NCBI GenBank assembly: GCA_011799875.1
Contig: CM022297.1
Location: 362,146,921 to 362,210,920, forward strand
Length of the DNA stretch: 64,000 nt
DNA from: Thinopyrum elongatum
Taxonomy: Eukaryota; Streptophyta; Magnoliopsida; Poales; Poaceae
Direction of reading: 5' to 3'
Position numbers and translations under genes: made by a program. Below are positions 59,132 to 64,000 of this stretch, in pieces. How positions within the stretch are numbered: position 1 is the stretch's first letter; every line of letters starts with the position of its first letter. Under the pieces are notes generated by a model. It was not told the DNA's origin. It saw only the letters and a list, made by a program, of their open reading frames with translations, and ran no database searches.

Positions 59132-59436
59132 CATGGTTACTTTGACTTTACCCCAGAACCATGTTGAAGTCGGGTCGGCCCGAGGGGTACCCACGAGAGA
59201 ATTGTCAAGTGATGTGGAGTCGGGTTGACCTGGAGGGTACCCGCGAGATAACTATGTGGCACGGCTGGGCATTCTTAGCCCTTGTCGTAAGTCCATGAGA
59301 CGGGGCGATGGGACCACATATCATGGATCATTGATCTTTACCGCGCGCTTCCAAGACACTAACGGTTTGGATATGTGATCTGAGTAGGCCTCCGGCCTTT
59401 TCGCACTAACCACCACGCGGGAATAAGTATGGGCAC
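59132..59436 (+). mobile_element. E1 piece 3
   Basis: Continuation of E1 after the E2 insertion: GTCGGGTCGGCCCGAGGGGTACCC (59169) and GTCGGGTTGACCTGGAGGGTACCC (59220) are a direct pair of 24-base motifs about 50 bases apart. No gene. Interrupted by element F at 59437; the five bases before it are GGCAC. Confidence 0.55.
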
Positions 59437-60953
59437 TGATACGTCCATTTTGCATCATGATTTCCTATTGTTATTTATAATGTTTTATGCATAATAATGC
59501 TTTATGGAGTAATTCTAATGCCTTTTCTCTCATAAAATGCAAGGTTTACACAAAGAGGGAGAATACCGGCAGCTGGAATTCTGGACCTAAAAAAGTTACA
59601 TCAGAGATACCTATTTTGCACAACTCCAAATAAGCTGAAACTTCATGGAGAATTAATTTGGAATATATGAAAAATACTGGAGCAAATAACTACCGGAGGG
59701 GGGCCACCTGGTGACCACAAGACACCAGGGTGTGCCAGGCCCCCCAGGCGCGCCCTGGTTGGTTGTGGCCAGCCCGGCCCACCTCCGGTACCCATCTTCT
59801 GGTATATAAGTCATTTTGACCTAGAAAAATAAGAGGAGGACATTCGGGATGGAGCACTACCGTCTCAAGGCGGAACTTGGGCAGGAGCACTTTTGCCCTC
59901 CGGCGGAGCGATTCCGCCGGGGGAACTTCCCTCCCGGAGGGGGGAATCGAAGCTATCGTCATCACCAACAACCCTCTCATCTTTGGGAGGCCAATCTCCA
60001 TCAACATCTTCAACAGCACCATCTCCTCTCGAACCCTAGTTCATCTCTTGTGTTCAATCTTTGTACCGGAACCTCGGATTGGTACATGTGGGTGACTAGT
60101 AGTGTTGATTACATCTTGTAGTTGATTACTATATGGTTTATTTGGTGGAAGATTATATGTTTACATCCATTATGCTATTTAATACCCCTCTGATCTTGAG
60201 CATGAACATCATTTGTGAGTAGTTACTTCAGTTCTTGAGGTCACGGGAGAAGTCATGTTGCAAGTAATCATGTGAACTTGATATGTGTTCGATATTTTGA
60301 TGATATGTATGTTGTGATTCCCTTAGTGGTGTCATGTGAACATCAACTACATGGCACTTCACCATATTAGGGCCTAAGGGAATGCATTGTGGAGTAGTTA
60401 TTAGATGATGGGTTGCTAGTTTGACAGAAGCTTAAACCCTAGTTTATCCGGTACTTCGTAAGGGACCGATTTGGATCCAAATGTTTAATACTATGGTTAG
60501 ATTTTATCTTAATACTTTTCGCATAGTTGCGGATGCTTGCGAGGGGGTTAATCATAAGTGGGAGGTTTGTTCAAGTAAGAACATCACCCAAGCACCGGTC
60601 CACCCACATATCAAATTATCAAAGTAGCAAACGCAAATCAAACCAACATGATGAAAGTGACTAGATGAAATTCCCGTGTACCCTCAAGAACACTTTGCTC
60701 ATTATAAGAGACCGTTTTGGCCTGTCCTTTGCCACAAAAGGATTGGGCTACCTTGCTGCACTTTATTTACCATTACTGTTACTTGTCTGTTACAAATTAT
60801 CTTGCTATCAAACTACCTGTTACTGACTATTTCAGGGCTTGAAGAAAATACCTTGTTGAAAACCACTTGTCATTTCCTTCTGCTCCTCATTGGGTTCGAC
60901 ACCCTTACTTATCAAAAGGACTACGATTGATCCCCTATACTTGTGGGTCATCA
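59437..60953 (+). repeat. 5' LTR of element F
   Basis: 1517 bp, TGATACGTCC...CTTGTGGGTCATCA. TATA box TATATAAG at 59803-59810, about 20 bases before GACCTAGAAAAAT. The 5' half is GC-rich, the 3' half AT-rich. Confidence 0.9.
59803..59810 (+). promoter_or_regulatory. TATA box in LTR of F
   Basis: TATATAAG in CTGGTATATAAGTC, downstream of a GC-rich stretch. Confidence 0.6.
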
Positions 60954-60964
60954 AGGCTCTTTCC

Positions 60965-60982
60965 TAGCGCTGTTGCCGGGGA
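60965..60982 (+). other. Primer-binding site of element F (tRNA-Asp type, two changes)
   Basis: TAGCGCTGTTGCCGGGGA, 11 bases after the LTR; differs from the Asp-type site of B and C at positions 2 and 7. Confidence 0.85.
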
Positions 60983-61149
60983 GTGAAGCGCTCTTGGTAA
61001 GGAAAAAATTATATTACGTGCTAAAATTTATTGTCACTTGTTACTATGGAAAACCATCCTTTGAGGGGTTTATTCGGGGTATCTTCACCTTGATCGGAAG
61101 CACAATTAGTTGCCCCTCAACCTACTGCACCTACTGAAAATATTGGTTA

Positions 61150-61890
61150 TGAAATTCCTTCGGGTATGATAGAACAACTGCTAGCTAATCCTTATGCAGG
61201 AGACGGAACTGAACATCCTGATATGCATTTGATATATGTGGATTATTTAAGCTTGTAGGTTTATCCGGAGATGAAGCTCAGAAGAAGGTTTTCCCTTTAT
61301 CTTTGAAGGGAAAAGCATTGACATTGTATAGGCTATGCGATGATATTGGATCTTGGAACTGGAATCGATTGAAATTGGAATTTCACCAAAAAATTTATCC
61401 TATGCATCTACTTCATCGTGATCAAAATTATATATATAATTTTTGGCCTCGTGAAGGATAAATTATCGCTCTAGCTTGGGGGAGGCTTAATTCAATGTTA
61501 TATTCATGCCCCAATCATGAGCTCTCTAGAGAAATTATCATTCAAAAATTTTATGCTCGACTTTCTCGTGATGATCAATCCATGCTCGATACTTCTTGTG
61601 TTGGTTCTTTTATGAAGAAGACTATTGAATTCAAGTCGGATCTTTTAGAAAGAATTAAATGCAACTCTGAAGATTGGGAACTCGACGAAGGTAAAGAGTC
61701 AGGTATTAAACTTGAGTTTGATTATGTTAAATCTTTTATGAATACCGATGCTTTTCACAAGTTTAGCACTAAATATGGACTTGACTCTGAGATAGTAGCC
61801 TCTTTCTATGAATCATTTGCTGCTCATGTTGATCTCCCTAAGGAGATGTGGTTTAAATATCATCCCCCTATTAAAGAAGAAATTAAAGAA
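61150..61890 (+). pseudogene. Element F Gag
   Basis: Seen: PSGMIEQLLANPYAGDGTEH and PDMHLIYVDYLSL, a frame slip near 61250, GLSGDEAQKKVFPLSLKGKA, YRLCDDIGSWNWNRLKLEFH and NYIYNFWPREG, a TAA (about 61459), then an open frame from 61495 with LNSMLYSCPNHELSREIIIQ and FYARLSRDDQSMLDTSC. This is an Athila-type Gag core. It shares the general layout of the Gag of element A (FPxSL...W..L...F...Y.P...H..., SW/AWGR). It leads without stop into the protease frame. Two defects lie before 61495. Confidence 0.87.
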
Positions 61891-62646
61891 CCAGTAATAG
61901 CTAAAGATGAAACTATCATTTACAATGTTGATCCAGTTGTGCCTACTACTTATATTGAAAAAATCACCTTTCTGGAACATGCTAAGGTATCAGCTGTGGT
62001 TCGCAAAAGTAATATTAAAGCACCTAAAACTCCTAAGCAAATTAAAGTAGAACCTAGTGTTGCTATGGTTAAAGATCTCTTGGTAGAAAATATTGATGGG
62101 CATGTTATTTACTTCTGTGATGAAGCTGCTAGAATTGCCAAACCCGATGAAAAAGATAAACATAGACCTATTGTTGGCATGCCTGTTGTCTCAGTTAAAA
62201 TAGGAGATCACTGTTATCATGGTTTATGTGACTTAGGTGCTAGTGTGAGTGTTATTCCATTTACCTTATACCAAGAAATCATGAATGATATAGCACCCGC
62301 TGAAATAGAAGACATAGATGTTACCATTAAACTTGCTAATAGAGACACCATCACACCACTTGGGATTGTTAGAGATGTTGAAGTCTTGTGTGGGAAAATA
62401 AAATACCCTACTGATTTTCTACTTCTCAGTTCCCCACAAGATGACTTTTGTCCCATTATCTTTGGTAGACCTTTCTTGAACACTGTCAATGCTACTATAG
62501 ATTGCCATAAACAAACTGTCAGTGTTTGCTTTGGTGATGAGTCTCATGAATTTAATTTCTCCAAGTTTAGTAGACAACCCCGTAATAAAGAATTACCTAG
62601 TAAGGATGAAATAATTGGTCGCTTCTATTGCCATGCCTCCTATTGA
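61891..62646 (+). pseudogene. Element F aspartic protease
   Basis: Same frame as gag, open to 62646. The active site LCDLGASVSVIP starts with Asp at 62230-62232 (D-L-G-A-S), followed by VTIKLANRDTITPLGIVRDV and CPIIFGRPFLNTVNA (about 62450-62490), the flap/C-terminal GRPF block. Homologous to the protease remnant in element A. The frame then overlaps the RT frame (62615) by about 30 bases, implying a frame change. Confidence 0.88.
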
Positions 62647-64000
62647 TCCACTAGAACAATATTTGCTAGACCATGAAAATGATATGCACTTGCATGAAAG
62701 AAATGAAATAGATAAAATATTCTTTGAACAACAACCTCTGCTTAAACACAATTTGCCTATTGAAACTCTAGGAGGTCCTCCTCCACCTAAAGGTGATCCT
62801 GTGTTTGAATTAAAGCAATTGCTAGACACTTTGAAATATGCTTATCTTGATGAGAAGAAGATATATCCTGTTATTATTAGTGCTAACCTTTCAGAACATG
62901 AAGAAGAAAGATTATTGAAAATTCTGAAGAAGCACCGTGCTGCTATTGGATATACTCTTGATGATCTTAAGGGCATTAGTCCCACTCTATGTCAGCACAA
63001 GATTAATATGGAGCCTGATGCTAAACCAGTTGTTGACCATCAACGACGATTAAATCCTAAGATGAAGGACGTAGTAAGAACTGAAACATTAAAGCTTCTG
63101 GACATAGGTATAATTTATCCCATAGTTGATAGTAGATGGGTAAGTCATGTTCATTGTGTCCGTAAGAAAGGAGGCATTACTGTTGTTCCTAATGATAAAA
63201 ATGAGCTTATTCCACAAAGAATTGTAACTGGCTATAGAATGGTAATTGATTTTAGAAAACTAAATAAAGCTACTAGAAAAGATCATTACCCTCTGCCTTT
63301 TATTGATCAAATGTTGGAAAGATTATCTAAGCACAAACTTTTGCTTTCTTGATGGATATTCTGGTTTTTCTCAAATACCTGTTTCACAACCTGATCAAGA
63401 GAAAACCACATTTACTTGCCCTTTTGGAACTTATGCTTATAGACGTATGCCTTTTGGTTTATGCAATGAACCTGCTACCTTTCAAAGATGTATGACTGCT
63501 ATATTCTCTGGTTTTTGTGAAAAGATTGTTGAGGTTTTCACGGATGATTTTTTCGTTTACGGAACTTCTTTTGATGATTGCTTAAGCAACCTTGATCGAG
63601 TTTTGCAGAGATGTAAGCAAACTAATCTTGTCTTGAATTGGGAGAAGTGCCACTTTATGGTTAATGAAGGTAATGTCTTGGGGCATAAAATTTCTGAACA
63701 AGGTATTGAGGTGGATAAAGCTAAAGTCGATGCAATTGAGAAAATGCCATGCCCTAAAGGTATTAAAGGTATTCGTAGTTTCCTTGGTCATGTTGGTTTC
63801 TATAGGAGGTTTATTAAAGACTTCTCTAAAATTTCTAGGCCTCTTACTAATATTTTATGGAAGGATGTTCCATTTGTTTTTTATGATGATTGTGTAGAAG
63901 CCTTTGAAACACTTAAGAAAGCCTTAACTTCTGCACCTATTGTTCAACCACCTGATTGGAACTTGCCTTTTGAAATTATGTGTGATGCTAGTGATTATGT
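62615..64000 (+). pseudogene. Element F reverse transcriptase (continues beyond window)
   Basis: Frame 2 from 62615 to 63352 with KINMEPDAKPVVDHQRRLNP, VSHVHCVRKKGGITVVPNDK, YRMVIDFRKLNKATRKDHYP. One base is out of register near 63335-63345, after which frame 3 continues to the window end: FLDGYSGFSQIPV, YRRMPFGLCNEPATFQRCM, catalytic box FTDDFFVYG (FTDD 63537-63548; FMDD is usual here), WEKCHFMVNEGNVLGHKIS, SFLGHVGFYRRFIKDFSKIS and the start of RNase H at NLPFEIMCDASDYV (catalytic Asp near the end). Catalytic aspartates are present. The frameshift inactivates it as it stands. Confidence 0.92.

Larger units (their letters stand above)
59437..64000 (+). mobile_element. Element F: Athila-type gypsy LTR retrotransposon, 5' part
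   Basis: 5' LTR 59437-60953, primer site 60965-60982, gag, protease and RT to the window end. The LTR start TGATACGTCCATTTTGCATC and GAGGGAGAATACCGGCAGCTGG resemble Sabrina/Fatima LTRs as I remember them. The RT has the FxDDFxVYG box of the Athila lineage. The 3' half lies outside the window. Confidence 0.92.

Overview
The window looks like intergenic DNA of a large grass genome, most likely wheat or a close Triticeae relative. The reasons are that nearly every kilobase belongs to an LTR retrotransposon, a CACTA transposon or a MITE; the elements are nested inside one another; and several termini read like Triticeae families (LTRs starting TGATACGTCTCCAACG and TGATACGTCCATTTTGC, a Copia LTR starting TGTTGGAAATATGCCC, a CACTA end). 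I see no complete ordinary host gene, no rRNA or tRNA gene and no bacterial-style operon. Family-level assignments come from motif recognition alone.

Layout. 1-4031: minus-strand Athila-type gypsy element (A), cut by the window start, with gag/protease remnants and one LTR. 4032-4806: 3' end of a Copia element and the start of its LTR. 4807-5502, 12576-14606 and 59132-59436: three pieces of one long TGTAACACC-type sequence (E1) split by insertions. 5503-12575: complete non-autonomous gypsy element B (minus). 14607-59131: gypsy element E2 (plus, tRNA-Arg primer site), with LTRs about 44 kb apart. E2 has degenerate gag, protease, RT and RNase H, lacks integrase, and keeps an open antisense ORF with a B3-like domain (46778-47437). 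Its interior holds a 13 kb block with duplicated segments and MITEs (about 20150-33000) and the right part of a CACTA transposon (about 33000-46130). A second non-autonomous gypsy element, C (35098-40938, perfect TSD), lies inside the CACTA gene. The 3' LTR of E2 is split by gypsy element D (48364-58594, minus, TSD CCATG), which carries every pol domain but many stops and frameshifts. 59437-64000: 5' LTR and gag-protease-RT of an Athila-type element F (plus) that runs off the window.

How the parts relate. F encodes the kind of protease and polymerase that A, B and C lack, and A and F share protease-region motifs; B and C share a conserved ORF with no enzyme motif and probably depend on such autonomous relatives. 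The nesting gives relative ages: Copia, then E1, then E2, then the CACTA block and D inside E2, and C inside the CACTA. B and F entered E1 independently. No pol gene in the window looks intact. The most unusual items are the intact antisense B3-like ORF with its own TATA-like box, the mirrored segmental duplication in the low-TE block, a 64-nt near-perfect foldback, and the modular repeated exons of the CACTA gene.
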